Below are positions 1 to 8,742 of a stretch of DNA of 64,000 nucleotides, piece after piece (positions within the stretch are counted from its first letter, which is position 1; each line of letters opens with the position of its first letter). The notes below the pieces were generated by a model. The model had not been told where the DNA came from. It saw nothing but the letters and a program-made list of their open reading frames with translations, and did not search any database. Both the position numbers and the translations under genes were made by a program. This DNA is from Thalassolituus oleivorans MIL-1 (GTDB taxonomy: Bacteria > Pseudomonadota > Gammaproteobacteria > Pseudomonadales > Oceanobacteraceae). The stretch spans positions 3,083,501-3,147,500 of the forward strand of contig NC_020888.1 in assembly GCF_000355675.1 (NCBI RefSeq). Reading direction: 5' to 3'.

Positions 1-156
1 CACAGCGTCCCAAGATTGAGCATTCAAGGCAGCAACCGACGCATTAGCATCCACTAATGCGTTATGTCCGGCGGCATTCAATGTCTCCGCCAACACATTT
101 GCAACGGCTGTTGCAGTGCCCGTTACAGACCCTACAGGAAGATAAATATTGGCCAT
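1..156 (-). CDS. Flavodoxin-like protein (MioC-like), 5' part only
   Basis: Only the first 52 codons are in the window; the gene runs off the left edge. The protein begins MANIYLPVGSVTGTATAVA, which has the layout of the first beta strand and FMN phosphate-binding loop (S/T-x-T-G-x-T) of flavodoxins. Here that loop reads GSVTGTATAVA. Short single-domain flavodoxins of this type (MioC/YqcA) carry electrons to partner enzymes in the cytoplasm. A good ribosome site (GGGAGG at about 165-171) precedes the ATG. It lies 49 bp downstream of the next minus-strand gene and is probably co-transcribed with it. Family is fairly secure; the exact MioC or YqcA assignment is not. Confidence 0.7.
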   Translation of the reverse strand, partial: MANIYLPVGSVTGTATAVANVLAETLNAAGHNALVDANASVAALNAQSWDAV

Positions 157-205
157 TATGCCCTCCCAAAAAAGGCCAATTATATCGATCTGGGCTGAAG
201 GTGTC

Positions 206-550
206 CTAACGCATTTGCAACAATGCTCGGTAACATGCGTCCAATTCGCGCTGGCGCACCACCGTCAAACTGCCATGAGCCCGACACAGCTGCGTCGTTT
301 CTTCATATACTCGCCGCAACGCTCCAGATACGGTGCGCTCACTCAAGCGCTGACGCAGTTGCAGCAGCTGCTCCTGCAATTCAATTTCCACAGGCACATC
401 GTGAAACGCTGCCCATTCGTTTAGCAGCTGGCGAAATAGCGGCAATGGATTTCTTTCGACATAGTGTGTCGCCAAACCGGAAAGCCTTAACGCGTTATCA
501 ACCTGCGCCATGATTTGCAGTGGCGAAGGCATCGGAGTGTCAGTTTGCAT
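206..550 (-). CDS. Conserved hypothetical protein, 114 aa, cytoplasmic
   Basis: I do not recognise this family. The product is soluble, rich in Leu, Arg, Gln and Glu, and looks mostly alpha-helical, with no signal peptide or membrane segment. Residues about 50-95 have a heptad-like spacing of leucines that could form a coiled coil. The ATG at 550 is preferred over an in-frame TTG at 556 because AAGGTGA lies at the right distance from it. It sits directly upstream of the flavodoxin gene on the same strand, so the two may form an operon. Confidence 0.6.
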   Translation of the reverse strand: MQTDTPMPSPLQIMAQVDNALRLSGLATHYVERNPLPLFRQLLNEWAAFHDVPVEIELQEQLLQLRQRLSERTVSGALRRVYEETTQLCRAHGSLTVVRQRELDACYRALLQMR

Positions 551-643
551 ACGCAATCACCTTCTACGTGCTTTACTTATTAAGAGAACTATTTTCAGCA
601 TAGACCGGCCTAACAGAAATGCGGCCCTTTTACGGTAGGACGA

Positions 644-1510
644 ATGAAAGTAAGTAACGAACTATTCGACCTAGAAGCTTTCCTAAATCGGTGGGTGCAG
701 AGGCTCGCGCCTGCTTGGTATGCAAATCAAGCCGTACGACAAATAGCATTGAGCAACATGGGCACTCTCAATCCATCCAGCTATCTCGCCCATCGTTGGA
801 TGAGCCTTGCTTCCATCATTAGTGCCTGCGAGCAAGGGCTGCCAGAAAAACACCCAATTTTTGCCCCACTACACCCGCTGCTGCAAAAATTACTCGTTAG
901 TAAAAAATTCGATCGCCTACTCAATCTTACAACCATAACCGGTGTGGAGATCAGCAGTCAGGATGACAAAGACTATGCTTCTTTGGCGCATTGGGCCATT
1001 GCTCAACCTAACTTACCACCATGCTCAACTGCCGATGAATTTGATACCTTACTCAATCAACATTTCGGCAAAGGTAGTACACCAATTAAGGTAATCTATC
1101 GAGAATGGGACGGTCGTTACTATTGGATTAACCGCGAAGAGCCAGTCGTCGTGGCGGCTGTCGCTAAGTTCGCTACTGAGAAACAGCGAGAAGCGCGAGT
1201 AAAGGCCGAGATCCACGTAGAGAGTGTGCACGAGGCGACGCTAGAACGTATTCGTCAACAATTTTGGTGGTTATTACTGGCTCGAGAACAAGCCGACGCT
1301 ATCCATGCTTTGCTGAATGCAGCCCACCTACCTGTGGCCGTAACCAGTTTTGAGTCGCGGCGCGATGATCTAGCATTTTTGATAGCGCCTAAACACAACC
1401 CGCGCCTCAATCGCATACTTCTGACCTTGATACAAAATAGGTCGTCACAAGAAGTTGTCGAGTTTGGACGCTTCTTGAGCAGGCACCACTATGCATTCCG
1501 AAATCAATAA
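644..1510 (+). CDS. Hypothetical protein, 288 aa
   Basis: No family recognised. The ATG has TAGGA about 5 bp upstream. The protein is soluble, with no signal peptide or transmembrane segment. The middle part contains an aromatic stretch (YREWDGRYYWINREEP, about 150-165) followed by a charged helix, and the C-terminal third is helical with several His and Arg residues. It is divergent from the minus-strand pair at 1-550 and stands alone. The long uninterrupted frame and normal codon use for this window support a real gene, but no function can be assigned. Confidence 0.65.
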   Translation: MKVSNELFDLEAFLNRWVQRLAPAWYANQAVRQIALSNMGTLNPSSYLAHRWMSLASIISACEQGLPEKHPIFAPLHPLLQKLLVSKKFDRLLNLTTITGVEISSQDDKDYASLAHWAIAQPNLPPCSTADEFDTLLNQHFGKGSTPIKVIYREWDGRYYWINREEPVVVAAVAKFATEKQREARVKAEIHVESVHEATLERIRQQFWWLLLAREQADAIHALLNAAHLPVAVTSFESRRDDLAFLIAPKHNPRLNRILLTLIQNRSSQEVVEFGRFLSRHHYAFRNQ

Positions 1511-1521
1511 ATTTAATATAC

Positions 1522-1607
1522 AGGCGTCTAGGACTCTGGCGCTTTTTGCCATATTTGTAGTAAGGTGCGCCAATGGCTTAATCGCACACGGTAGGCGTCA
1601 CTAGGAC
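1522..1607. repeat. Pair of direct repeats upstream of the AraC-type gene
   Basis: AGGCGTCTAGGAC starts at 1522 and AGGCGTCACTAGGAC starts at 1593, about 71 bp apart in the same orientation. Both lie in the leader of the AraC-type regulator at 1668. AraC-family proteins bind direct-repeat half-sites, so these could be an autoregulatory operator. That is inference from position and repetition only. Confidence 0.3.
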
Positions 1608-1667
1608 GCTTGATTTACGCAAAAAGCCTGTCATTCTAACGATCAGCATAACAATAACGGTAATATC

Positions 1668-2693
1668 ATGATCCGAGGCACTTGGAGTCTGACTGAACCA
1701 CTCGTACCGGTTAATATTCCGGCAACGATGTTGCGTGTCGGCGAAGAAAACGGCATCGACCGCTCAGTCCTGTTAAAAAATACAGGGATTGATCCACAGT
1801 TACTTGCCGACCCCTCTGCACGATTGACCTACCAGCAACTGCTATTGCTGGCAGAAAACCTTATCCGCAACTATTCAGATGAAAGCGCTGGTCTAGATTT
1901 GGGCGCTGCCATCAATATCAATCAATTTGGTATGCTTGGCTACGCCGTACTCAGTTGTGCCAACCTCCGTAGCGCCCTTGATTTGGGCATGAAATATCAC
2001 ACCCTAGTTGATCCTGCGTTTACCTTTGAAGTGATCGACACCGGTGAATATTCTGCGGTACGACTGACCAGCCATATTCCTTTTGACCATATTTATCGCA
2101 TGATTTGCGACGTGTTTGTGGCTACCTTTTCTACGCTGGCGCGCTTTTTAACTGGTCAATACGAAGCTCAACCAGTTGAAGTCCATCTAAATCATCCTGA
2201 GCCGCCGTATTCCGCACGCTACAAAGAATTTTTCGACTGCCCTATCTTGTTCGACCAGCCGCGGACAGAATTCATCATTTCCCACGAAGTTCTCAGCTTG
2301 CCCTTGGTAATGGCAGATCAAGCAACGGCTGCGATGGCTGAAAACCAATGTGAAGAAATCCTTACCCGTATGGGACCAAAGGAAGGCATCATCGCCAAGG
2401 TTCGCCGCATATTGCTGAGCAACCCAGGGCATTTCCCTCCAGTCGATGTGGTTGCAAGTCATTTAGCCACATCAACCCGTACTTTAAGTCGAAGCTTGCA
2501 GGATGTGGGAACCTCCTATCAGCGCATTCTTGACGAAGTTCGTAAAGAGATGGCCATTGAATACCTGCGCAATTCAAACCTTCCTATCGAAGAAATTGCG
2601 GCTCTGGTCGGCTACAGTGACCCATCTAATTTCCGCAAAGCCTTTCGACGTTGGACGCAAAACGCGCCTTCGTATTATCGCGAAGAACGATAA
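1668..2693 (+). CDS. AraC-family transcriptional regulator (OruR/ArgR-type, Arabinose_bd N-domain)
   Basis: 341 aa, the usual size for AraC regulators with the arabinose_bd/GATA-like N-terminal domain (about residues 20-205: PARLTYQQLLLLAENL, INQFGMLGYAVLSCANLRSA). The C-terminal 100 residues hold two helix-turn-helices. The second contains the family signature IEEIAALVGYSDPSNFRKAF (about 307-326). The protein is therefore a cytoplasmic DNA-binding activator or repressor whose N-domain senses a small molecule. Neither neighbour is an obvious catabolic target, so the ligand is unknown. A 13-bp inverted repeat follows the stop codon. Confidence 0.9.
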   Translation: MIRGTWSLTEPLVPVNIPATMLRVGEENGIDRSVLLKNTGIDPQLLADPSARLTYQQLLLLAENLIRNYSDESAGLDLGAAININQFGMLGYAVLSCANLRSALDLGMKYHTLVDPAFTFEVIDTGEYSAVRLTSHIPFDHIYRMICDVFVATFSTLARFLTGQYEAQPVEVHLNHPEPPYSARYKEFFDCPILFDQPRTEFIISHEVLSLPLVMADQATAAMAENQCEEILTRMGPKEGIIAKVRRILLSNPGHFPPVDVVASHLATSTRTLSRSLQDVGTSYQRILDEVRKEMAIEYLRNSNLPIEEIAALVGYSDPSNFRKAFRRWTQNAPSYYREER

Positions 2694-2700
2694 TGGCTCC

Positions 2701-2729
2701 TGCCACTGGGCCAAACTGGCCCAGTGGCA
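2701..2729. repeat. Perfect 13-bp inverted repeat (hairpin)
   Basis: TGCCACTGGGCCA (2701-2713) and TGGCCCAGTGGCA (2717-2729) are perfect inverted copies with a 3-base loop, 8 bp after the AraC-type stop codon. The stem is strong, but no T-run follows on either strand. It is therefore not a canonical intrinsic terminator and may stabilise the mRNA end or pause polymerase. Confidence 0.6.
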
Positions 2730-2852
2730 CAAAACGCCGCTGACTTTCATACCGATACACACCTAGGTCACCAGACCTTCACCACTCCGCAACATATTTG
2801 TCATATTTCAAACGCAAAGTAACTGGCATAGCCCAATAAACAGCGCGTGGTC

Positions 2853-4055
2853 ATGACTGTTCAGTTAACTCGAGTTTCTATCGTTACCGAAACCTACACA
2901 CCAGAAGTTAATGGTGTGGCGAATACTTTAGCGCACCTCGTTAAGGGAATGCGCTTGCGTGGTATTGCCGTACAAATTATTCGTCCGCGTCAAAACCGAC
3001 ACGACGTCGACAGTATTGAAGTCGAAGAAGAAACCGTCACTTTGCCAGGCCTTCCCCTACCGGGATATAAAGAACTGAAGTTCGGCTTACCACTCAAAAG
3101 TAGAATTCTCAGCGCCTTACAGCGTTTTAAACCGCAAGCCTTATACATTGCCACCGAAGGCCCTATGGGTTGGGCTAGCGTCAAAGCCGCAAGCGCCTGC
3201 AAAATTCCAGTCATGAGCGGTTTTCACACTAACTTTCATCAGTACGGTAAGCATTACCACCTCGGATTATTAGAAAATCTTGGCTACCGCTATTTGCGTT
3301 ACTTCCATAATTTAACTGCCGGTACTCTGGTTCCAACACAGACTCAGCGTGACGAGTTGGAAACACACGGGTTTCATAACGTCAGTGTTATGTCTCGTGG
3401 TGTCGATAGCCAGATGTTTCATCCCGCAAAGCGCAGTACCGAATTACGGCGAAAATGGGGCGTTAACGACAACGACCTCGTATTGCTTTATGTCGGCCGT
3501 ATCGCCGCCGAGAAAAACATTAAACTGGCCATCACGACCTACCAACAGCTCAAAGCCGCAGACGACCGCGTGCGCTTAGTGCTGGTTGGCGACGGCCCAG
3601 AGCTCGCACACTTACGCGAGCGTTACCCCGATATTATTTGTTGTGGTACACAGCGAGGTGAGGCATTAGCTCAGCACTTCGCCAGTGGCGATGTGTTTTT
3701 ATTCCCCAGTCTGACCGATACCTTTGGCAACGTTGTCACCGAAGCTTTAGCCAGTGGTTTAGCCCTAGTTAGTTTTGACTACGCAGCCGCTCACGAGCAT
3801 ACCCAAGATGGCGTCAACGCCATGCTCGCACCCTTTGGCGACGAAGCTATTTTCGTGCAGCGCGCCGGATTACTGCTCGATAGTCCCAACCGCTTGCGCA
3901 ACATACGCTATGCCGCACGTCATACCGCCGAACGTATTTCTTGGCACACCATTGTTGATGAATTTTTGCAGCATTTAGCTGCAGCTCGACCAGAGGAGAT
4001 AGCTAATGGAACTCGCGAAACGAATACAGCCAAAAGCCGCATTACTGTTTCATAA
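2853..4055 (+). CDS. GT4-family glycosyltransferase
   Basis: About 400 aa with the two Rossmann halves of GT-B glycosyltransferases. The N-terminal acceptor domain opens RVSIVTETYTPEVNGVANTL, typical of mannosyltransferase/SQD2-like enzymes. The C-terminal nucleotide-sugar domain has YVGRIAAEKNIKLAI (about 215-230), GDGPE, and the EX7E-type segment FPSLTDTFGNVVTEALASG (about 295-313). It should transfer a sugar from a nucleotide donor to a lipid or glycan on the cytoplasmic face of the membrane; the substrate is unknown. GTG at 2847 is an alternative start. The 3' end overlaps the PAP2 gene by 50 bp, which indicates co-translation and a joint role in glycolipid or envelope synthesis. Confidence 0.85.
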   Translation: MTVQLTRVSIVTETYTPEVNGVANTLAHLVKGMRLRGIAVQIIRPRQNRHDVDSIEVEEETVTLPGLPLPGYKELKFGLPLKSRILSALQRFKPQALYIATEGPMGWASVKAASACKIPVMSGFHTNFHQYGKHYHLGLLENLGYRYLRYFHNLTAGTLVPTQTQRDELETHGFHNVSVMSRGVDSQMFHPAKRSTELRRKWGVNDNDLVLLYVGRIAAEKNIKLAITTYQQLKAADDRVRLVLVGDGPELAHLRERYPDIICCGTQRGEALAQHFASGDVFLFPSLTDTFGNVVTEALASGLALVSFDYAAAHEHTQDGVNAMLAPFGDEAIFVQRAGLLLDSPNRLRNIRYAARHTAERISWHTIVDEFLQHLAAARPEEIANGTRETNTAKSRITVS

Positions 4056-4587
4056 GGCCGACCACTTCGAAATTAGCCTGTGTCAGCGTCTCAATCGCAT
4101 GGGCTACTCGCGCCGGATTCGGTTGTTTTTTAAAGGTATTAGTCGCTTAGGTGACGGTGTGTTTTGGTACACACTGGCTTTAGCCTTACCACTACTGGAC
4201 GGCATAGAAGGGCTCGCGGCAACCGGTCATATCGCCGTGACAGGATTAGTCTGCTTAGCGCTATACAGTCAGTTAAAAAATCGCTTAGTACGTCAGCGCC
4301 CTTTTATATCGTTTCCTGATATTCAGGCGCATACCGCTCCACTGGATAAGTACAGCTTTCCATCTGGGCATACCATGAATGCAGTAAATTTTGCGGTGCT
4401 ATTTACTCTGTTTTACCCACCATTGGCTTGGTTGGTAGTACCCTTTGCCGTATTGGTTGCGCTATCTCGTGTGATTTTAGGCATGCATTACCCAACCGAC
4501 GTTATCGTTGGTGCAGCACTTGGGGTCATCATTGCCTACACCTCGTTGACCATATTCCCAATGGGTATGTTTGCCGGACTGATATAA
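4006..4587 (+). CDS. PAP2-superfamily membrane phosphatase
   Basis: 193 aa with about five hydrophobic segments. It carries the three-part PAP2 signature: KNRLVRQRPF (KX6RP, about 88-97), PSGHTMNA (PSGH, about 116-123) and SRVILGMHYPTDVIVGA (SRX5HX3D, about 151-167). The His and Arg residues are those that form the phospho-His active site. Such enzymes dephosphorylate lipid pyrophosphates or phosphatidates at the membrane. The ATG has an excellent AGGAG site 8 bp upstream, inside the glycosyltransferase gene, so the overlapping start is real. The pairing suggests lipid-linked glycan or glycolipid metabolism. Confidence 0.88.
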   Translation: MELAKRIQPKAALLFHKADHFEISLCQRLNRMGYSRRIRLFFKGISRLGDGVFWYTLALALPLLDGIEGLAATGHIAVTGLVCLALYSQLKNRLVRQRPFISFPDIQAHTAPLDKYSFPSGHTMNAVNFAVLFTLFYPPLAWLVVPFAVLVALSRVILGMHYPTDVIVGAALGVIIAYTSLTIFPMGMFAGLI

Positions 4588-4632
4588 ATACGCAGAAATA
4601 AACAGAACAGCGCTGAGCTAGACATTCACTCT

Positions 4633-5712
4633 CTAAAAGAGGCTCAGTTGCTGTTCACTAATTTGTGGAAACTTACCGCCGATTCCCAACAAACGCACCG
4701 GTTTATCCGCACGCGTTAACGCTTGTTGTAATAATCTCTTAAATCCCTCTTCCGACGCACTCTCGCCAATATCAGCAACGGTTGTTTGGGTGAAATCAGC
4801 AAACTTCACTTTAACGAAGGGGGCTAGCGATTCCGCTTTCCAGGGGGTACGACCAACCCGAGTTAACCAACGCTCATATAATTCACTCACTTGCGCTAAA
4901 CAAGCATTGGGATCAGGTAAATCGTGGGCGAATGTATGCTCGATACTTAATGACTTACGCACCCTCTCGGTATGAATTGGACGTGAATCATGACCACGCG
5001 CTCGTTGATAGAGTGAGGCTCCTGAGCGACCAAAGCGTCTAACTAGCTCCGTTAGCGACCAAGCTTGTGCATCACCACAGGTAACAATTCCGGCTAATTC
5101 TAAACGTTTTTGCAACGCTGGACCGACTCCCGGAATGCGCCCTACAGGCAGCGTTGTCATAAAATCTGCAATTTCGTTGGGACGAACAACAAATTGACCA
5201 TCGGGCTTATTCCAATCGCTGGCCACCTTGGCTAAAAATTTATTCGTCGCCACGCCAATAGAAACCGTGATGCCAAGCTCGGTACGCACCCGTTGACGAA
5301 TACTTTCAGCTACCGCCGCTGCGTGTTCGTCGCTGCCTAATTCTAAAAACGCTTCATCCACCGAAACTTGTTCTAACTGAGTGGAATACTCACTCAAAAT
5401 CGCCATTAATTGCTGCGAGACTTCGCGGTACAAAGCCATATTACCCGGCACTAAAACCAAGTCTGGGCATAATCTCAGGGCCGTTGCCGTTGCCATCGCC
5501 GAACGCACGCCAAACTTACGGGCAGGATAATTACAGGTAGCAATAACCCCACGACGATCCGAGCTGCCACCAATCGCAATAGGTCGCTCTCGCAACTCCG
5601 GACGCTCACGCATTTCTACTGCGGCAAAAAAACAATCGCAATCAATATGCAAGACCTTGCGCACCCCAGAATCTTGGCGTTGGTCGAGTATCGCGCTGGC
5701 GCTTTCCGTCAT
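4633..5712 (-). CDS. dinB: DNA polymerase IV (Y-family translesion polymerase)
   Basis: 359 aa, matching E. coli DinB in length. The palm has the metal-binding motifs HIDCDCFFAAVE (about 23-34) and SVDEAFLELG (about 118-127), the little-finger domain follows from about residue 245, and the protein ends SEQQLSLF, resembling the beta-clamp-binding motif (QLxLF) of this family. It extends primers past damaged template bases with low fidelity. A LexA-type operator lies 35 bp upstream of the ATG, so it should be SOS-induced. It converges with the PAP2 gene. Confidence 0.96.
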   Translation of the reverse strand: MTESASAILDQRQDSGVRKVLHIDCDCFFAAVEMRERPELRERPIAIGGSSDRRGVIATCNYPARKFGVRSAMATATALRLCPDLVLVPGNMALYREVSQQLMAILSEYSTQLEQVSVDEAFLELGSDEHAAAVAESIRQRVRTELGITVSIGVATNKFLAKVASDWNKPDGQFVVRPNEIADFMTTLPVGRIPGVGPALQKRLELAGIVTCGDAQAWSLTELVRRFGRSGASLYQRARGHDSRPIHTERVRKSLSIEHTFAHDLPDPNACLAQVSELYERWLTRVGRTPWKAESLAPFVKVKFADFTQTTVADIGESASEEGFKRLLQQALTRADKPVRLLGIGGKFPQISEQQLSLF

Positions 5713-5744
5713 GGTTTTCTCCTAGTGCCATAGCACCAGCAAAT

Positions 5745-5764
5745 AACTGTATAAATAAACAGTT
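5745..5764. promoter_or_regulatory. LexA (SOS) box upstream of dinB
   Basis: AACTGTATAAATAAACAGTT contains CTGT-N8-ACAG (5747-5762), the full consensus of the gammaproteobacterial LexA operator, with symmetric AA/TT flanks. It is centred about 42 bp upstream of the dinB ATG at a typical promoter position. LexA repression relieved by DNA damage is the expected control. Confidence 0.9.
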
Positions 5765-5904
5765 AAAAGTTACTCTGCACAACAGCAAAGGTCAACGCCT
5801 AAGCAATTTTTTCTTATCAATTGCAACTCACGAAAGCCTGCACAATCGTAGTGTTCAGGCGGCCATAATGTTAGCCTTAGCACACACAGAAAAAGGAACA
5901 ACGC

Positions 5905-6258
5905 GTGACTGATTTTCAACAAGCTCAAACTGAGTTTCTACAGCAGCTAGAACAAGACGACCACGTTTTCGCCAACACCTTGGCCTTTATCGAGCAATGG
6001 TACGATTTCACCCCTAGCGCCTTTCAAAATGGCTCTGTAGCCAATGCGGTCGATCAAAATCAGGGCAGCTGCAAAGTGTTCGCACTGTCGCAACTGTTAG
6101 AGCTCACGAAAGAACAAACGCTGCAGTGTTTTGGCGAGCATTATCGCGATGTATTGGCAACGCCAGACGTCGATAATCATCACAACCTACGTCGCGTTTT
6201 GGCGGAAGGAACGGGCAATATTACCTTCGCCAGTTTTCCTTTGGTTGTTAAGGCATGA
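5905..6258 (+). CDS. HopJ-type protein (HopJ type III effector family)
   Basis: 117 aa, GTG start with AAAGGA upstream. It matches the small HopJ family by the segments IEQWYDFTPSAFQNG, NQGSCKVFAL and the length. Although named after a Pseudomonas syringae effector, the family is widespread in free-living gammaproteobacteria with no type III system, and its role is unknown. Here it overlaps minC by 4 bp (ATGA), so it is translationally coupled to the division-site genes. That suggests a housekeeping function. Confidence 0.85.
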   Translation: MTDFQQAQTEFLQQLEQDDHVFANTLAFIEQWYDFTPSAFQNGSVANAVDQNQGSCKVFALSQLLELTKEQTLQCFGEHYRDVLATPDVDNHHNLRRVLAEGTGNITFASFPLVVKA

Positions 6259-7037
6259 GCCAAGGCGTCATCACCATGAAAGCGGGGATGGTGCCATTAA
6301 CCACCCTCACGTTTGATAGCAGCGATATAGACGCCATTCGCTCAGTACTGAGCCAGCGTCAAGCCGAAGCTCCTGCACTCTTTCGAAACATGCCATGCGT
6401 GCTCGACCTTACCGGTCTTGAAGCCGCAATGCTGACCCTTGAAAGCTTGGTCGGCCTATGCCGCGAACATGGCCTACTGCCGGTTGGGGTGCGCAACGTT
6501 TCTTCTGACTGGGCTGATCAAGTTAATAAGATATCCCTCGCCGATTTTGGCAAAGGCAGTAGCAAGAGTAATCGCGGTACGGCCACCGTTGAAGCAGCCG
6601 CCAGCGTCGATACGAATACACCCGCAACAGAAAGTGCTCAAACTCAGCCGCAAGCGGAATCGACGTCGGAGCCTGTATCATCAGAACCCAAAGTATCCGA
6701 ACAAGAGCTGCCACAACGCAGCGTTAAAGTTCATTCCGGCAACGTACGTTCAGGGCAGCAAGTATATACCGATGGCGATCTCGTGGTGCTGGGCATGGTC
6801 AGTGCCGGAGCAGAAGTTCTAGCCACTGGTGATGTACACATTTACGGTGCACTGCGCGGTCGTGCTTTAGCTGGAGTTAAAGGCGACCTAACAGCAGTAA
6901 TCGCCTGTCAGCAATTTGATGCTGAGTTAGTCGCTGTCGCTGGGCAATATCGCTTGTTTGAAGACGATCATCCGCACCGCGGCCAAGCCGTCGCGGTGCA
7001 GTTAAAAGACGATAACTTGAACATCACCAGTGTTTAA
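6255..7037 (+). CDS. minC: Septum site-determining protein MinC
   Basis: 260 aa. The N-terminal domain (about 1-105) is the FtsZ-inhibiting MinC_N fold. A low-complexity linker rich in Ala, Thr, Ser, Glu and Gln (about 110-155) leads to the C-terminal beta-helix (about 160-255), which contains SGNVRSGQQVYTDGDLVVLG and HIYGALRGRALAG. MinC blocks FtsZ ring assembly at the cell poles when carried by MinD. The order minC-minD-minE and the 4-bp overlap with the hopJ gene mark one operon. The linker is rather long, but this region varies between genera. Confidence 0.95.
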   Translation: MSQGVITMKAGMVPLTTLTFDSSDIDAIRSVLSQRQAEAPALFRNMPCVLDLTGLEAAMLTLESLVGLCREHGLLPVGVRNVSSDWADQVNKISLADFGKGSSKSNRGTATVEAAASVDTNTPATESAQTQPQAESTSEPVSSEPKVSEQELPQRSVKVHSGNVRSGQQVYTDGDLVVLGMVSAGAEVLATGDVHIYGALRGRALAGVKGDLTAVIACQQFDAELVAVAGQYRLFEDDHPHRGQAVAVQLKDDNLNITSV

Positions 7038-7075
7038 GAAATACTCGAACCATTATTTTTAAAGGAATTACGGCC

Positions 7076-7882
7076 TTGGCGAAAATCATTGTTGTCACCT
7101 CCGGAAAAGGCGGTGTCGGAAAAACCACCTCCAGCGCAGCGTTTTCTACTGCTTTGGCGATGAAAGGACACAAAACTGTGGTCATCGACTTTGATGTGGG
7201 CCTGCGTAACCTTGATCTCATCATGGGCTGTGAGCGTCGCGTCGTGTATGACTTCGTTAACGTCGTACAAAAAGAAGCGACTCTGCGCCAAGCCTTGATT
7301 AAAGACAAAAAGCTCGAAAATCTTTATGTACTACCAGCTTCGCAAACGCGCGACAAAGATGCCCTCACCATCGAAGGTGTCGAAGCGGTTTTAAACGAGC
7401 TAAGCAAAGACTTTGAATACATAGTCTGTGATTCACCGGCAGGTATCGAACACGGCGCGCATATGGCGCTCTACTTCGCCGAAGAAGCCATTATTGTTAC
7501 CAATCCAGAAGTCTCGTCTGTACGCGACTCAGACCGTATCATTGGTATTTTGCAAAGCAAATCGCGCTTAGCCGAACAAGGTAAGAGCGTAAAAGAGCAC
7601 CTATTGCTCACTCGCTACAATCCTGAGCGTGTTGCCCGCGGCGAAATGCTCTCCGTGCAAGATGTAGAAGAAATCTTAGCGATTCCATTGCTAGGCGTTA
7701 TTCCAGAATCAGAAGCCGTATTAAAAGCCTCTAACCAAGGTGTACCAGTGATTCACGATATCGAGAGTGATGCAGGTCAGGCATACGATGACGCTGTATC
7801 ACGTTACTTGGGCGAAGACCGTCCTCACCGTTTCTTAGAGAAGCAAAAGAAAGGCTTCTTGAAACGCGTTTTCGGAGGATGA
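7076..7882 (+). CDS. minD: Septum site-determining ATPase MinD
   Basis: 268 aa, TTG start with AAAGGAA at a suitable distance. The deviant Walker [11 protein letters not shown] (about 10-19), the switch region [12 protein letters not shown], and the amphipathic membrane-targeting helix [16 protein letters not shown] at the C-terminus are all present. MinD binds the membrane in its ATP form, recruits MinC, and is released by MinE, giving pole-to-pole oscillation. It is 38 bp after minC and 1 bp before minE. Confidence 0.98.
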   Translation: MAKIIVVTSGKGGVGKTTSSAAFSTALAMKGHKTVVIDFDVGLRNLDLIMGCERRVVYDFVNVVQKEATLRQALIKDKKLENLYVLPASQTRDKDALTIEGVEAVLNELSKDFEYIVCDSPAGIEHGAHMALYFAEEAIIVTNPEVSSVRDSDRIIGILQSKSRLAEQGKSVKEHLLLTRYNPERVARGEMLSVQDVEEILAIPLLGVIPESEAVLKASNQGVPVIHDIESDAGQAYDDAVSRYLGEDRPHRFLEKQKKGFLKRVFGG

Positions 7883-7883
7883 T

Positions 7884-8144
7884 ATGAATTTAATGGATTA
7901 TTTCCGCAAGGAAAAAAAGAAAGACACCACCGCTAGCGTCGCCAAAGAGCGTTTGCAAATTTTGGTTGCCCACGACCGCGCTCGTGGTAATGGCCCAGAT
8001 TACTTGCCGCAATTGCAGCAAGAAATTTTAGCAGTGATTCGTAAATACGCTGCCATTGGTGAAGACGACGTTAATGTGCAATTAGAGCAACAAGGAACGA
8101 CCTCAGTGCTCGAATTGAACATCACCCTACCCGACAGCAAATGA
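7884..8144 (+). CDS. minE: Cell division topological specificity factor MinE
   Basis: 86 aa, the normal MinE length. The N-terminal membrane/MinD-contact region ([20 protein letters not shown]) and the helix [11 protein letters not shown] are conserved, followed by the topological-specificity domain. MinE stimulates the MinD ATPase and confines MinCD to the poles. The stop codon overlaps the start of the next gene (ATGA). Confidence 0.97.
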   Translation: MNLMDYFRKEKKKDTTASVAKERLQILVAHDRARGNGPDYLPQLQQEILAVIRKYAAIGEDDVNVQLEQQGTTSVLELNITLPDSK

Positions 8145-8665
8145 GTCGTTTGCTTAGTAGTTGGGGCCAGTCTAGCTGGCCTCAGCGCCTCGGATTATTA
8201 CTCGCAGTTATTAGCTACGGTATTTTGTATCCAGGTGTTACCGAACCCATCATGACGATTACCGCGACCGCCAGCTTGTTCGGCATGAAGGCGCAGCTGT
8301 TCCATGAAACTCGCTCCATTTGGGAAACCGTCGAGACCTTACATAAACTCGGCTATACCGGTGTTGCAGTATTAATCGTTAGTTTTAGTATTGTCATTCC
8401 TGTCACCAAAGGACTAACCATTTTGTTCACTTGGATGTATCCAACTGAACGTCGCTGGCGTTTTGTTGCGGCGATTAGCAAGTGGTCGATGGCGGATGTT
8501 TTTGTGGTTGCGATTTTAGTCGCCTTTTTCACTGCGCAATCTACGGCGCAAGTAACAGCCGAGCTGCTGCACGGCTTTTATTGGTTTGCAGGTTTTTGCT
8601 TACTATCGATTGTTTCTGGCCAACTACTGGCATTGAGTAAACTGCAAAGCGTTAGTTCGCGCTAG
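8141..8665 (+). CDS. PqiA-family inner-membrane protein
   Basis: 174 aa with four predicted membrane segments (about 15-32, 70-92, 110-135, 145-165). It resembles a single paraquat-inducible protein A domain. E. coli PqiA has two such domains and works with MCE proteins in lipid transport between the membranes; this short form lacks the zinc-ribbon Cys pairs. No pqiB or MCE gene is nearby. It overlaps minE by 4 bp, so it is expressed with the min operon. Confidence 0.75.
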   Translation: MSRLLSSWGQSSWPQRLGLLLAVISYGILYPGVTEPIMTITATASLFGMKAQLFHETRSIWETVETLHKLGYTGVAVLIVSFSIVIPVTKGLTILFTWMYPTERRWRFVAAISKWSMADVFVVAILVAFFTAQSTAQVTAELLHGFYWFAGFCLLSIVSGQLLALSKLQSVSSR

Positions 8666-8742
8666 TCTTCTCGATCCTGTCATACGCAGGTTATCCAGCA
8701 TTGGTCTATGCTTAATCAGCTTAGACTTTTCTGGAAGCCGCT

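Noticed and set aside
149..513. Plus-strand ORFs of 91 and 96 aa
   Set aside because: They lie antisense over the flavodoxin and 114-aa genes, have no ribosome site, and their protein sequences look like random reverse-strand translation.
5905..6258. Type III secretion effector
   Set aside because: The HopJ name is historical; no type III secretion genes are present and the gene is coupled to minC.
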